Below, piece by piece: positions 34,713 to 44,525 of a stretch of 64,000 nt of DNA. The notes below the pieces were generated by a model. The model ran no database searches. It worked only from the letters and a program-made list of their open reading frames with translations, and had not been told where the DNA came from. The stretch is from Phyllobacterium endophyticum (lineage in GTDB: Bacteria; Pseudomonadota; Alphaproteobacteria; Rhizobiales; Rhizobiaceae): assembly GCF_003010935.1 (NCBI RefSeq), contig NZ_PGGN01000003.1, positions 496,001 through 560,000 of the forward strand. Direction: 5' to 3'. Numbering within the stretch: position 1 is the stretch's first letter; each line of letters begins with the position of its first letter. The position numbers were made by a program, and so were the translations under genes.

Positions 34713-34722
34713 CAATCGATTG
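34713..34722. promoter_or_regulatory. LacI-type palindrome CAATCGATTG
   Basis: Perfect 10-bp palindrome within GTGCAATCGATTGGTGC. AATCGATT cores are common in LacI-family operators. It lies mid-gap beside copy 1. Confidence 0.55.
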
Positions 34723-34913
34723 GTGCACCATAGGGCACTTCATGGCGTAACCATAGCTGAAATTTGCCTGGCTTGGCAATGGCGTACTTTAGCTAGAATT
34801 AACTAGTTGACTGATTTCATTAAACTTTTTTGACACGTTTTCAATATTGTAACAATATCAGCAAAAATGTGGCTTGCGGCGATTGCGCTCGGCTTGGGTT
34901 TGGACTAGCCTAC

Positions 34914-34927
34914 CTGTAACGTTTCAG
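34914..34927. promoter_or_regulatory. LacI operator, copy 2
   Basis: CTGTAACGTTTCAG, a palindrome with one mismatched pair and an AACGTT centre, located immediately before the ribosome-binding site (GGGAGG) of the sugar binding-protein gene. Binding here would block transcription of the operon. The 225-bp distance from copy 1 would allow DNA looping. Confidence 0.65.
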
Positions 34928-34942
34928 ATTTGGGAGGATGCG

Positions 34943-36187
34943 ATGCGTTACCGTTCCATCATGGCTGTTCTTGCGACATCCACATTTCTTTTCGCCGCCA
35001 GCCAGGTTCGAGCCGCCGACCTTGAGGTAACCCACTGGTGGACGTCTGGCGGTGAGGCAGCTGCTGCCAAGGTTCTCGCCTCGTCCTACGACAAGCTTGG
35101 CGGTGACAAATGGGTGGATGGCGCGATCGCAGGTAGCGGCAGCACTGCTCGCCCAATCATTGTCAGCCGCATTCTGGGGGGAAATCCCATGGGCGCGACG
35201 CAGCTTAACACCGGTCGCGACGCCGAGGATCTGGTCAAAGCCGGATTGATGACGGATTTAACCGAGCTTGCTACCAAGGAGGGTTGGGCTGATTTCATCC
35301 GCCCCTCCAAACTGCTCGACGCATGCAAGTATGAGGGAAAGATTTATTGCGTTCCAGTCAATATTCACTCCTGGCAATGGATGTGGATCAATCCGAATGC
35401 TTTCAAGCAAGCAGGCGCGGCGGTTCCCACCAACTGGCAAGAATTCGTGGCTGCAGCACCCAAGCTCAAGGAAAAAGGCATTATTCCGCTCGCGACTGGT
35501 GACGCTTGGCAGATTGACGGTGTGTTCCGCGTGATGTTGGCCAATCTTGGCGGCAAGGACCTCTATCTCAAGATCTTGGACCAGAAGAGCACCGAAGCGG
35601 CGGGCGGTCCCGAGACGAAGGCTATCTGGCAAGCGTTTGCAGACGCGCGAGAGCTTGCCGACCCCGGCTATGTTGGACGGCAGTGGAATGAAGCAACGTC
35701 ACTTGTCCTTACGGGTAAGGCCGCCGGCCAGATCATGGGGGATTGGGCACAGGGCGAATTCGGCGTGGCCGGAAAGGTCGCAGGAACCGATTACGATTGC
35801 CTTCCCGGCTTGGGGGTTCATCCTGCACTCGACACAGGCGGCGATGCCTTTTACTTTCCAAAGAATGCAAATCCCGAAATCACCAAGGCCCAACTGAAGC
35901 TTGCCAGCATGCTGGTTTCCAAGGAGACTCAGGTCGCCTTCAATCTCGCCAAGGGCTCGTTGCCGATCCGCGGTGACATAGACATGCAAGCCGCCAATGA
36001 ATGCATGAAAAAAGGCATTAAAATATTGACCGACAGCAATAATGTGCTGCCTTCGTACGAACAGGCTTTCTCCTCCGACACTCAAGGCCAGATCGAAGAT
36101 CTGACGACGGAGTTTTTCGCAGATAAGACTATGACGGTCGAGGACGCTCAAGCCCGTTACGTCGAGATCATCGGCGAAGCAAAGTAG
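34943..36187 (+). CDS. Sugar ABC transporter substrate-binding protein (GtsA-like, CUT1)
   Basis: Family-1 binding protein of 414 residues with a signal peptide (residues 1-24, ending VRA). The mature N-terminus ADLEVTHWWTSGGEAAAAKV and the MGDWAQGEF segment near residue 265 match glucose/mannose-type receptors (GtsA group). The ATG at 34943 follows GGGAGGATGCG; an earlier ATG at 34874 would precede the operator. It is the first gene of a six-gene operon. A hairpin follows its stop codon. Confidence 0.92.
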   Translation: MRYRSIMAVLATSTFLFAASQVRAADLEVTHWWTSGGEAAAAKVLASSYDKLGGDKWVDGAIAGSGSTARPIIVSRILGGNPMGATQLNTGRDAEDLVKAGLMTDLTELATKEGWADFIRPSKLLDACKYEGKIYCVPVNIHSWQWMWINPNAFKQAGAAVPTNWQEFVAAAPKLKEKGIIPLATGDAWQIDGVFRVMLANLGGKDLYLKILDQKSTEAAGGPETKAIWQAFADARELADPGYVGRQWNEATSLVLTGKAAGQIMGDWAQGEFGVAGKVAGTDYDCLPGLGVHPALDTGGDAFYFPKNANPEITKAQLKLASMLVSKETQVAFNLAKGSLPIRGDIDMQAANECMKKGIKILTDSNNVLPSYEQAFSSDTQGQIEDLTTEFFADKTMTVEDAQARYVEIIGEAK

Positions 36188-36210
36188 AAATTGAACCTAT
36201 CGACGTGAGA

Positions 36211-36238
36211 TATGCCGGCCAACCCTTGGGCCGGCATA
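36211..36238 (+). terminator. Intercistronic hairpin after the sugar binding-protein gene
   Basis: Perfect 10-bp stem TATGCCGGCC / GGCCGGCATA with an eight-base loop, between the binding-protein gene and permease 1. No U-tract follows, so it probably acts as an RNA-stabilising 3' end. Confidence 0.7.
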
Positions 36239-36260
36239 CACCGAGAGGCTGGAGATTTCC

Positions 36261-37163
36261 GTGAGCCGACGCCCCTTTGCCCCCCTGCGCAACTTGAACG
36301 CCAAGATCGCTGCGGTACCGATGATCGTCACGGTGCTTGTTGTCTTTGTCGGCTGCACTTTGTGGACGGTGCTCTATTCCTTCACATCCTCACGGTCGCT
36401 GCCAACGCTCGATTTCGTTGGGTTTGACCAATATACGCGGCTGTTCCGAACATCGCGCTGGACTGTGTCTCTTAAAAACCTGGCAATCTTCGGCCTGTTG
36501 TCATTGGCCTTCTCCCTCATTATCGGCTTCATACTGGCTGCCTTGATGGATCAGAAAATCCGCTTCGAGAATACTTTTCGCACGATTTTTCTCTATCCGC
36601 ACGCCCTGTCGTTCATCGTCACAGGTCTCGTCTGGCAGTGGATCCTCACGCCGGCCTACGGCGTGCAGAAGGTCGTCCGGGATCTCGGTTTTGAAACTTT
36701 CAGTTTTCCGATCCTGACCGACGGCCGTTTCACCATCTATGCGATCGTCATCGCGGGCCTTTGGCAAGGGACAGGCCTTGTCATGGCTTTGATGCTCGCG
36801 GGCCTGCGCAACATTGATGACGAAATCTGGAAAGCCGCGCGGGTCGATGGAATACCGGCGTGGAAGACGTATCTTTTCATCATCATTCCGATGATGCGGC
36901 CTGTCTTCATCACTACGCTGGTCATCATTTCAGCGGCTATCGTCAAGGTTTATGACCTCGTCGTTGCGCTGACGAATGGCGGTCCCGGCATCTCCTCCGA
37001 GGTTCCCGCCAAATACGTCTACGATCTCATGTTCTCGCGCGGGAATCTGGGTCAGGGCCTTGCCGCCTCGACGATCATGCTCACCACGGTGCTCATCATT
37101 CTCGTTCCCTGGGCACTACTGGAGTTCCGGCCACGATACCGCAAGGGGAAAATCCCGAAATGA
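36261..37163 (+). CDS. Sugar ABC transporter permease 1
   Basis: CUT1 permease of 300 residues with six helices. The EAA-loop equivalent is EIWKAARVDGIPAWKTYLFI near residue 192. The start is GTG at 36261, after GGCTGGAGATTTCC. It overlaps permease 2 by four bases. Confidence 0.93.
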   Translation: MSRRPFAPLRNLNAKIAAVPMIVTVLVVFVGCTLWTVLYSFTSSRSLPTLDFVGFDQYTRLFRTSRWTVSLKNLAIFGLLSLAFSLIIGFILAALMDQKIRFENTFRTIFLYPHALSFIVTGLVWQWILTPAYGVQKVVRDLGFETFSFPILTDGRFTIYAIVIAGLWQGTGLVMALMLAGLRNIDDEIWKAARVDGIPAWKTYLFIIIPMMRPVFITTLVIISAAIVKVYDLVVALTNGGPGISSEVPAKYVYDLMFSRGNLGQGLAASTIMLTTVLIILVPWALLEFRPRYRKGKIPK

Positions 37164-38059
37164 ACTCAAGTCTCTCTGGTGCAGAACCGCGAGGAAGTCG
37201 CCCGAAGCGTTTCCTGTCGCCCGCGTCGATCATGATCTATTCCATACTTTTCATAGCCGCGGTTTATTACCTCATTCCCCTCTACGTAATGGTCATGACA
37301 TCGCTGAAAGGCATGCCGGAGATCCGGCTCGGCAACATCTTCTCGCCGCCTGTCGAGGTCACCTTTCAGCCCTGGGCGACGGCCTGGAACAGTGCATGTA
37401 CCGGGCTTTACTGCGAGGGCATCAAGGTCGGTTTCTTCAATTCGATGAAGATCCTCGTTCCAAGTGTAATCCTCTCCATAATCATCGCATCGGTTAACGG
37501 TTACGCGCTTGCCAATTGGCGCTTCAAAGGATCGGAGCTGTTCTTCACGACGCTTATTTTCGGCGCCTTCATTCCCTATCAGGTGATGCTCTACCCGCTG
37601 GTGATCATTACGCGAAACCTCGGCATCTTCGGTACGCTGACCGGCGTCATCGTCATCCATACGATCTTCGGCATGCCGATCCTCACCCTGCTCTTCCGCA
37701 ATTATTTTGTCTCGCTACCTCCGGAGCTATTCAAAGCCGCACGCGTCGATGGCGCCGGCTTCTGGCGCATCTTCCTGCAGATCATGCTTCCCATGTCACT
37801 GCCGATATTCGTCGTAGCGGTGATCCTGCAGGTGACGGGCATTTGGAACGACTTCCTCTTCGGCGTGATCTTCGCCGGTACGAAGAACTTCCCCATGACC
37901 GTGCAGCTCAACAACATCGTCAACTCAACCCAAGGGGTGAAGGAATACAACGTCAACATGGCGGCAACCATTCTCACCGGAGCCGTACCCCTCCTCGTTT
38001 ATTTCTTCTCAGGCAAATATTTCGTCAGGGGCATTGCCGCTGGCGCCGTAAAAGGGTGA
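37160..38059 (+). CDS. Sugar ABC transporter permease 2
   Basis: CUT1 permease of 299 residues, six helices, with the EAA-type loop ELFKAARVDGAGFWRIFLQI near residue 193 and the common C-terminus IAAGAVKG. An unusual Cys-containing periplasmic loop (SACTGLYCEG, near residue 77) occurs in the glucose-type GtsC group. It overlaps both neighbours by four bases. Confidence 0.93.
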   Translation: MNSSLSGAEPRGSRPKRFLSPASIMIYSILFIAAVYYLIPLYVMVMTSLKGMPEIRLGNIFSPPVEVTFQPWATAWNSACTGLYCEGIKVGFFNSMKILVPSVILSIIIASVNGYALANWRFKGSELFFTTLIFGAFIPYQVMLYPLVIITRNLGIFGTLTGVIVIHTIFGMPILTLLFRNYFVSLPPELFKAARVDGAGFWRIFLQIMLPMSLPIFVVAVILQVTGIWNDFLFGVIFAGTKNFPMTVQLNNIVNSTQGVKEYNVNMAATILTGAVPLLVYFFSGKYFVRGIAAGAVKG

Positions 38060-39153
38060 CCTCAGTGCATAGCGTTCTCATCAAGGATCTCTCACTCAAT
38101 TTCGGTTCGATCAGCGTCTTGAAGAACCTCAATATCGAGGTGGCAGATGGCGAATTCCTCGTGCTTCTCGGACCATCCGGTTGCGGAAAATCCACCTTGC
38201 TCAATTGCATCGCAGGGCTGCTCGATATCTCCGACGGACAGATCTTCATCAAGGGCAAGAACGTAACCTGGGAAGAGCCGAAGGATCGCGGCATCGGCAT
38301 GGTATTCCAGTCCTATGCGCTCTACCCGCAAATGACTGTCGAGAAAAACCTGTCATTCGGCCTGCGGGTGGCTGGACTGCCCGCTGCGGAAATCCAGAAG
38401 CGCATCGCGCACGCCGCCGAGATTTTGCAGATCGGGCCATTGCTCAACCGCAAGCCCGCCGAGTTATCCGGCGGCCAGCGGCAGCGCGTCGCCATCGGCC
38501 GCGCGCTGGTTCGCGATGTCGATGTATTCCTCTTCGACGAACCTTTGTCCAACCTCGATGCAAAGCTCCGCTCGGAACTGCGCGTGGAGATCAAGCGCTT
38601 GCACCACAAGCTTGCCAATACGATGATCTATGTCACCCATGACCAGATCGAGGCACTCACTCTGGCGGATCGCATCGCTGTCATGAAGGGCGGTCTGATC
38701 CAGCAGCTCGATGATCCGCTGACTATCTATAACAGACCGCGCAATCTTTTTGTCGCAAGCTTCATAGGCTCACCCGCCATGAACTTTCTCAAGGGCGAGA
38801 TCGTCGATAAGGACGGCTCGCCGGTCTTCCGCGCCGCAGACCTTGACATCTCGCTCGCCGCCTATCGGCCGCAACAGCGGCTCGCGCCGGGCCATGCCGT
38901 CATTTTTGGTTTCCGTCCGGAACACATCGCCATCAGCGGCCAGGCCGGACCAGCCGGCTGCTCCTGTGAGGCCATCGTCGATCTTGATGAGCCGATGGGT
39001 GCCGATAGTCTTGTCTGGTTGAAGGTCGCGGGAAAAGCCATCTCGGTTCGCGTCGATTCCGGCAGGCGCTATCAGCCTGGTGAAAAAGTCTTCCTGACAT
39101 TCAACCCAGCCATGGCTTCGCTATTCGATGCCGTGACCGAAAATCGCCTTTAA
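38056..39153 (+). CDS. Sugar ABC transporter ATPase (MalK/UgpC family)
   Basis: ATP-binding subunit, 365 residues: Walker A GPSGCGKST, signature LSGGQRQRVAIGRAL, Walker B VFLFDEPLSNLDAKL, switch VTHDQIEALT, then a C-terminal TOBE domain. The GTG at 38056 overlaps the permease stop by four bases (GTGA), matching the operon style; the GTG at 38065 is the alternative. An upstream extension of the frame only covers permease 2 in another frame. Confidence 0.92.
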   Translation: MTSVHSVLIKDLSLNFGSISVLKNLNIEVADGEFLVLLGPSGCGKSTLLNCIAGLLDISDGQIFIKGKNVTWEEPKDRGIGMVFQSYALYPQMTVEKNLSFGLRVAGLPAAEIQKRIAHAAEILQIGPLLNRKPAELSGGQRQRVAIGRALVRDVDVFLFDEPLSNLDAKLRSELRVEIKRLHHKLANTMIYVTHDQIEALTLADRIAVMKGGLIQQLDDPLTIYNRPRNLFVASFIGSPAMNFLKGEIVDKDGSPVFRAADLDISLAAYRPQQRLAPGHAVIFGFRPEHIAISGQAGPAGCSCEAIVDLDEPMGADSLVWLKVAGKAISVRVDSGRRYQPGEKVFLTFNPAMASLFDAVTENRL

Positions 39154-39181
39154 CCTTCCCAAGCATTCATGGAGAAATGAC

Positions 39182-39928
39182 GTGACCGACTTTTCCTATC
39201 AGCTCTACAGCTCCCGAAACTTCCCGCCGCTCGAGCAGACGTTCGAAATGTTGAAGCGCAATGGTTATGCCCAGGTCGAGGCCTATGGCGGAGTCTACGC
39301 CGATCCCGAAGCAACGAAGCTCGCGCTCGATGCCAACGGGTTGACCATGCCTACGGGCCATTTCAGCATCGACCTTCTTGAAAAAGAACCGCAAAAGGTC
39401 CTCGATATCGCCGGCGCGCTCGGCATGAAAGCCATTTATTGCCCGCACCTTGCCGTCGATGTGCGTCCCCTTGATGCAGCAGGCTGGTCGGCTTTCGGAG
39501 AGAGATTGGAAGCGGCGCATGCCACCTACAGCAAGGCAGGATATGTTTTCGGCTGGCACAATCATGACTTCGAATTCAAAGCGCTGCCTGACAACTCGCT
39601 GCCGCAGAAGCTGATATTCGATGCAGCCCCAAGCATATCGTGGGAGGCGGACATTGCCTGGATCATCCGCGGCGGCGGCGACCCGTTCGAATGGATCGGG
39701 AACTATGGCTCACGCATCAGTGCCGTGCACGTCAAGGATATCGCTGCTCCCGGCCAGAATACGGACGAGGACGGCTGGGCTGATGTCGGTTATGGCACGG
39801 TCGACTGGAAGGCGTTGATGACGAGGCTCAAAGACACGCCTGTCCAGTACTTCATCATGGAGCACGACAATCCATCGGACGATGAGCGCTTCGCCCGCCG
39901 CTCGATCGCCACAGTCAATTCATTCTGA
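39182..39928 (+). CDS. Sugar phosphate isomerase/epimerase (AP-endonuclease-2-like TIM barrel)
   Basis: Xylose-isomerase-like TIM-barrel protein of 248 residues. Probable metal ligands lie in GWHNHDFEF, SWEADIAWI, AVHVKDI and FIMEHDNP. It starts with GTG at 39182 after GGAGAAATGAC. It lies between the sugar ATPase and a Gfo/Idh oxidoreductase. Pairs of this kind convert imported sugars through keto intermediates by oxidation and epimerisation or elimination; the exact substrate is unknown. Confidence 0.85.
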   Translation: MTDFSYQLYSSRNFPPLEQTFEMLKRNGYAQVEAYGGVYADPEATKLALDANGLTMPTGHFSIDLLEKEPQKVLDIAGALGMKAIYCPHLAVDVRPLDAAGWSAFGERLEAAHATYSKAGYVFGWHNHDFEFKALPDNSLPQKLIFDAAPSISWEADIAWIIRGGGDPFEWIGNYGSRISAVHVKDIAAPGQNTDEDGWADVGYGTVDWKALMTRLKDTPVQYFIMEHDNPSDDERFARRSIATVNSF

Positions 39929-39939
39929 GGAACATCCCC

Positions 39940-41079
39940 ATGGCCAGGACACTTGGCATCGGCATAATCGGTGCTGGCAATATCTCTGCGACCTATCTGC
40001 GCCTTGCCCCACTCTTCAGAGGCATTGAAATGCGCGCCATCGCGGACATCAGCAAGGCGGCTGCCATTGCACGGGCATCCGAATACGGTGTCGAAGCGCG
40101 AACTATCGACGACCTGCTCTCCAGCGAGGACATCGATCTTGTTGTCAATCTCACGGTTCCTGACGCGCATTTTGACGTGTCGAAGCAGATCCTGTCGGGG
40201 GGCAAGCACCTTTACTCGGAAAAGCCGCTGACGCTGTCGCTCAAAGAAGGGCTTGAACTGCAAAAGATTGCTTCAAAGAACAAGTTGAAGGCGGGATGCG
40301 CTCCCGATACTTATCTCGGCGGTGCACACCAGCTTGCACGCAAGCTCATCGATGACGGTCAGCTTGGAACCATTACCTCCGGCACCGCTCACGTCATGAA
40401 TCATGGCATGGAACATTGGCATCCGAACCCGGATTTCTTCTATCGCCCGGGTGGTGGGCCCATACTCGATCTTGGCCCTTACTACATCGCCAATTTGATC
40501 AATCTCATCGGTCCGGTCAGGCGCGTTGCCGCGCTCACTTCAACGGCAACGCCTACCCGCACGATTTCAAGCGAGCCGCGTAAGGGTGAGACAATAAAGG
40601 TGACGACGCCGACGACCATTCAGGCCCTGCTCGAGTTTGAAAGCGGTGCATCGATCACCTTGTCGGCCAGCTGGGATGTCTGGGCACATCACCATCCCAA
40701 CATGGAGCTCTACGGCACGGAAGGCTCAATCTTCCTACCGGATCCGAACTTCTTCGGCGGGGAAGTCAAGCTGGCGAAGCCGGGCAAGAAACCGCGCGCT
40801 GTCAAGGCTTGGGCCCATCCTTTCGGCGCACCAAATCAAAAACATGCAGCGGGAATGATGGCTAATTATCGCACGGCCGGGCTCGCCGATATGGCCGCCG
40901 CCATTCTCACAGGCCGAGACATCCGCTGCTCGATCGACAGAGCTTTGCACGGGGTTGAAATTATGGTTTCGATCCTGCGTTCCGGCGAGGAGAGGAAGTT
41001 TATCGACATCAAGACAACCTGCTCGCGGCCGGAGGCCCTGGGCATCAGGGAAGCCAAGTCTCTTTTGAAAAAGGCTTGA
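39940..41079 (+). CDS. Gfo/Idh/MocA family oxidoreductase
   Basis: NAD(P)-dependent sugar oxidoreductase of 379 residues. The Rossmann motif is GIIGAGNIS (residues 8-16), the catalytic lysine region is YSEKPLTLSL near residue 91, and GGGPILDLGPYYIANLINL is a typical C-terminal domain helix with the conserved aspartate. It is the last gene of the LacI-controlled operon, 11 bases after the isomerase gene. Similar sets (ABC, TIM-barrel isomerase, Gfo/Idh) handle uncommon glycosides or inositol-like sugars. Confidence 0.9.
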   Translation: MARTLGIGIIGAGNISATYLRLAPLFRGIEMRAIADISKAAAIARASEYGVEARTIDDLLSSEDIDLVVNLTVPDAHFDVSKQILSGGKHLYSEKPLTLSLKEGLELQKIASKNKLKAGCAPDTYLGGAHQLARKLIDDGQLGTITSGTAHVMNHGMEHWHPNPDFFYRPGGGPILDLGPYYIANLINLIGPVRRVAALTSTATPTRTISSEPRKGETIKVTTPTTIQALLEFESGASITLSASWDVWAHHHPNMELYGTEGSIFLPDPNFFGGEVKLAKPGKKPRAVKAWAHPFGAPNQKHAAGMMANYRTAGLADMAAAILTGRDIRCSIDRALHGVEIMVSILRSGEERKFIDIKTTCSRPEALGIREAKSLLKKA

Positions 41080-41145
41080 AGCATCGTTCCCAAGCGATTG
41101 CGGTCATGATCGGGCGCCACTATGTTGGCCGCTCGATCATGATTC

Positions 41146-43470
41146 ATGGAATATCTCGTGACTATTGCAAATACTGTCCGCATTGCTCGCCTTATCGCCG
41201 CTGAGATCAACGCGAGGCCGGAACAGGCAAGTGCGGCGATTGAACTCCTCGATGGTGGGGCGACAGTTCCTTTCATTGCGCGCTATCGCAAGGAGGTTAC
41301 CGGCGGCCTGGACGATACGCAGCTCCGTAATCTCGATGAGCGGCTGGTTTACCTGCGTGAGCTCGAGGCCCGCCGCGATACGATCATCGAGTCCATTCGC
41401 GTCCAGAGCAAGCTCACGGATGAGCTTGAAAACAAGATTGCCTCCGCCGTGACCAAGGCGGAACTGGAAGATATATATCTGCCCTATAAGCCCAAACGGC
41501 GGACCAAAGCCGAGATCGCGCGTGAACGCGGACTTGGTCCATTGGCGGAAACAATCCTGTCAGACCGACGCACCATTCCTTCCGGCCTGGCAACGGAGTT
41601 TCTCTCTGAGGATGTTCCCGATGTAAAGGCCGCGCTCGACGGCGCGCGGGACATTCTTGTGGAGACGTTTTCGGAAAACGCCGACCTCGTCGGCAGGCTG
41701 CGCAACCACATGAAGGATCGCGCCATTCTTCGAGCGAAAGTTATAGATGGCAAACAAGAGCCGGGCGCAAAGTTTGCCGATTACTTCAATCATTTCGAGC
41801 GCTGGGCAGCGGTGCCCGGCCACCGCGCACTCGCCATGCTGCGTGGCCGCAATGAGGACGTGCTCTCTCTTGAAATCGAGGTCGATGCCGACGACAGCTC
41901 TGCGGTCAAGCCGGTCGAGCGCATGATTGCCGAGACCTACGCGATCCGGGCAAATGGCGGTGCCGCCGATAGCTGGTTGATGGAAGTGGTGCGTTGGACA
42001 TGGCGTATCCGGCTGTCGCTCAATCTCTCCGTCGATCTCATGACCGCCCTGCGAGAGCGCGCCGAGGAAGAGGCGATCCACGTCTTTGCCCGCAATCTGA
42101 AGGATTTGCTGCTGGCAGCGCCTGCGGGCTCGCGCACAACCATGGGCCTGGATCCCGGCATCCGTACAGGCGTCAAGGTCGCGGTCATCGACGGCACCGG
42201 CAAAGTGCTCGATACAACGACGGTCTACCCTTTCCCGCCTCGCAATGACGTGCGCGGAACGCAGGGCGAACTCGCGCGACTTCTCATCAAGCACAAGGTC
42301 GAGCTCATCGCGATCGGCAACGGGACTGGCAGCCGCGAGACGGAACGGCTGGTTGCCGACATGCTGGCGGATATGCCAGCGCCAAAACCGCTGAAGGTCA
42401 TCGTGAGCGAGGCTGGAGCTTCTGTCTATTCCGCATCTGCCACCGCTGCTGCTGAATTTCCGGGGCTTGACGTGTCGCTGCGCGGTGCAGTCTCTATTGG
42501 CCGCCGGTTGCAGGATCCGCTGGCCGAACTCGTGAAAATCGAACCGAAATCAATTGGCGTGGGGCAGTACCAGCATGATGTTGACCAATTCCGCCTTGCG
42601 CGGTCACTGGAAGGTGTCGTGGAAGACGCGGTAAATGCCGTCGGCGTCGATCTGAACACAGCATCCGCATCACTTCTTGCGCGTATCTCCGGACTTGGGA
42701 CCTCACTTGCTGAAGCCATCATCGCCTATCGCGACGATGTGGGTCCGTTCAGGACACGTCGCGATCTGCTCAAAGTCGCCCGGCTCGGACCGCGCGCCTT
42801 TGAACAATGCGCAGGGTTCCTGCGCATCACTGACGGCACTGAACCCCTCGACGCTTCCGCGGTGCATCCGGAGGCCTATGGCGTCGCCAAGAAAATCGTC
42901 AGCGCATGTGGCCGGGATGTGCGCTCATTGATGAATGACAGCAGTGCGTTGAAAGCACTTGATCCGCGGGTCTTTGTCGACGACCGATTCGGCCTGCCGA
43001 CGGTGCGCGACATTATTGCAGAACTCGAAAAGCCCGGCCGCGATCCCCGGCCTGAATTCAAGACGGCATCGTTTACTGACGGTATCGACAGTATAAAGGA
43101 TCTCAGGCCCGGAATGCTTTTGGAAGGGACGGTTACCAATGTTGCCGCTTTCGGAGCGTTCGTCGATATTGGCGTGCATCAGGACGGTCTCGTGCACCTG
43201 TCACAACTGGCGGATCGTTTCGTCAAGGATGCGCATGAGGTGGTCAAGGCGGGGGATGTCGTCAAAGTGCGGGTTGTCGATGTTGATCCGAAGCGAAATC
43301 GCATCAGCCTGACCATGCGCAAGGATGGCGGCACCGCTCAGCCGCCGAGGGGTTCACGTCCTGTCGATGACGCCCCCCGGACGCGCGTGCCGGCTCCCGG
43401 CCCGAAGCAACAACCTGCATCTCAAGGCGCATTCGGTGCGGCTTTGGCAGACGCGCTGCGCAAGAAATAG
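41146..43470 (+). CDS. tex: Tex family RNA-binding transcription accessory protein
   Basis: Tex protein, 774 residues from the ATG at 41146 (770 from a GTG at 41158, whose N-terminus [13 protein letters not shown] also fits the family). It has the N-terminal helical region, a YqgF/RNase-H-like domain near residues 330-460 ([20 protein letters not shown]), tandem helix-hairpin-helix segments ([30 protein letters not shown]) and a C-terminal S1 RNA-binding domain ([20 protein letters not shown], about residues 655-725). It binds RNA and influences transcription; it is conserved in most bacteria. It is unrelated to the sugar genes around it. Confidence 0.95.
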   Translation: MEYLVTIANTVRIARLIAAEINARPEQASAAIELLDGGATVPFIARYRKEVTGGLDDTQLRNLDERLVYLRELEARRDTIIESIRVQSKLTDELENKIASAVTKAELEDIYLPYKPKRRTKAEIARERGLGPLAETILSDRRTIPSGLATEFLSEDVPDVKAALDGARDILVETFSENADLVGRLRNHMKDRAILRAKVIDGKQEPGAKFADYFNHFERWAAVPGHRALAMLRGRNEDVLSLEIEVDADDSSAVKPVERMIAETYAIRANGGAADSWLMEVVRWTWRIRLSLNLSVDLMTALRERAEEEAIHVFARNLKDLLLAAPAGSRTTMGLDPGIRTGVKVAVIDGTGKVLDTTTVYPFPPRNDVRGTQGELARLLIKHKVELIAIGNGTGSRETERLVADMLADMPAPKPLKVIVSEAGASVYSASATAAAEFPGLDVSLRGAVSIGRRLQDPLAELVKIEPKSIGVGQYQHDVDQFRLARSLEGVVEDAVNAVGVDLNTASASLLARISGLGTSLAEAIIAYRDDVGPFRTRRDLLKVARLGPRAFEQCAGFLRITDGTEPLDASAVHPEAYGVAKKIVSACGRDVRSLMNDSSALKALDPRVFVDDRFGLPTVRDIIAELEKPGRDPRPEFKTASFTDGIDSIKDLRPGMLLEGTVTNVAAFGAFVDIGVHQDGLVHLSQLADRFVKDAHEVVKAGDVVKVRVVDVDPKRNRISLTMRKDGGTAQPPRGSRPVDDAPRTRVPAPGPKQQPASQGAFGAALADALRKK

Positions 43471-43496
43471 CTGGCACAATCATGGGGAGAGAGACC

Positions 43497-44483
43497 GTGG
43501 ATATGCGCGCAATAGGCAATACGCCACTCGCAGTAACGCAATTCGGATTTGGTGGGGCGGCGATCGGCGGACTCTACCGGGAATGCACGCGAGAAGCAGC
43601 GATGGAGACGTTGCAGGCCGCGTGGGACGCAGGAATGCGTTATTTCGACACCGCGCCTTTTTATGGTTTCGGCTTGTCCGAACGGCGGATGGGCGATTTC
43701 CTGCGCAACAAGCCCAGGGAGACCTATGTTCTCTCGACCAAGGTCGGTCGCCTCTTGCGCCCGGTCCCGGAAGACAAGGTTCCGGACCATTCCTATGTCA
43801 ATCCGCTGCCGTTCACAGTCGATTATGACTATAGCTATGACGGCATTATGCGGTCATTCGAGTTCAGCTTTGCACGGCTGGGGTTGAACAGGATCGACAT
43901 CCTCTATGTGCACGATATCGGCGTCTACACCCACGGCGCGGAGAAAAATGCAGTCTACCAACGCCAGCTTCTCGATAGCGGCATGAAGGCCTTGGATGAA
44001 CTGAAAACGTCCGGAGCGATCTCCGCCTATGGTCTCGGCGTCAATGAGGTCGAGGTCTGCCTCGACGTGATTGCCAGACACCCGATTGACTGCATCCTTC
44101 TCGCCGGGCGTTATTCGCTACTGGACCGGTCCGCCGAGCGCGGTTTGCTTGAAGCCTGCCGCAGACAAAAGATTTCGCTGGTGATCGGCGGTGTTTTCAA
44201 CTCCGGCATCCTCGCAACCGGCCCGGTTCCGGGCGCTAATTTCGATTACGGCCCCGCGTCGGAAGATATTGTTGAGCGCGTGCGCGCCATGCAAGCAATA
44301 GCAGAAGCAAATCTGGTTCCGCTCGCCGCAGCAGCCATGCAATTTCCGTTGCGCGAGCCAGTTGTCGCCAATGTCCTGATAGGAACGGCCAAACCATCGA
44401 GCCTGGCCCGAAACATGGAACTGCTGAACGTCACTGTGCCGGATGCGGCCTATTCCGCCTTTGAGCCATTCACAATTAGATAG
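43497..44483 (+). CDS. Aldo/keto reductase (D-threo-aldose/L-fucose dehydrogenase-like)
   Basis: NAD(P)H-dependent aldo/keto reductase of 328 residues. The tetrad is visible: Asp and Tyr in FDTAPFYGFGLSE, Lys in STKVGRLL and His in YVHDIG. The sequence is nearest the group oxidising L-fucose or other aldoses at C1. The GTG at 43497 is chosen because GGGGAGAGAG lies before it. It is 26 bases after tex. A strong bidirectional terminator separates it from the convergent isomerase gene. Confidence 0.88.
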   Translation: MDMRAIGNTPLAVTQFGFGGAAIGGLYRECTREAAMETLQAAWDAGMRYFDTAPFYGFGLSERRMGDFLRNKPRETYVLSTKVGRLLRPVPEDKVPDHSYVNPLPFTVDYDYSYDGIMRSFEFSFARLGLNRIDILYVHDIGVYTHGAEKNAVYQRQLLDSGMKALDELKTSGAISAYGLGVNEVEVCLDVIARHPIDCILLAGRYSLLDRSAERGLLEACRRQKISLVIGGVFNSGILATGPVPGANFDYGPASEDIVERVRAMQAIAEANLVPLAAAAMQFPLREPVVANVLIGTAKPSSLARNMELLNVTVPDAAYSAFEPFTIR

Positions 44484-44489
44484 GTGGCA

Positions 44490-44519
44490 AAGACGCGGCC
44501 ATGCAGCTCGCCGCGTCTT
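44490..44519. terminator. Bidirectional terminator
   Basis: Perfect 10-bp stem AAGACGCGGC / GCCGCGTCTT with a 10-base loop, centred between the convergent aldo/keto reductase and isomerase genes. Confidence 0.8.
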
Positions 44520-44525
44520 CGAACC

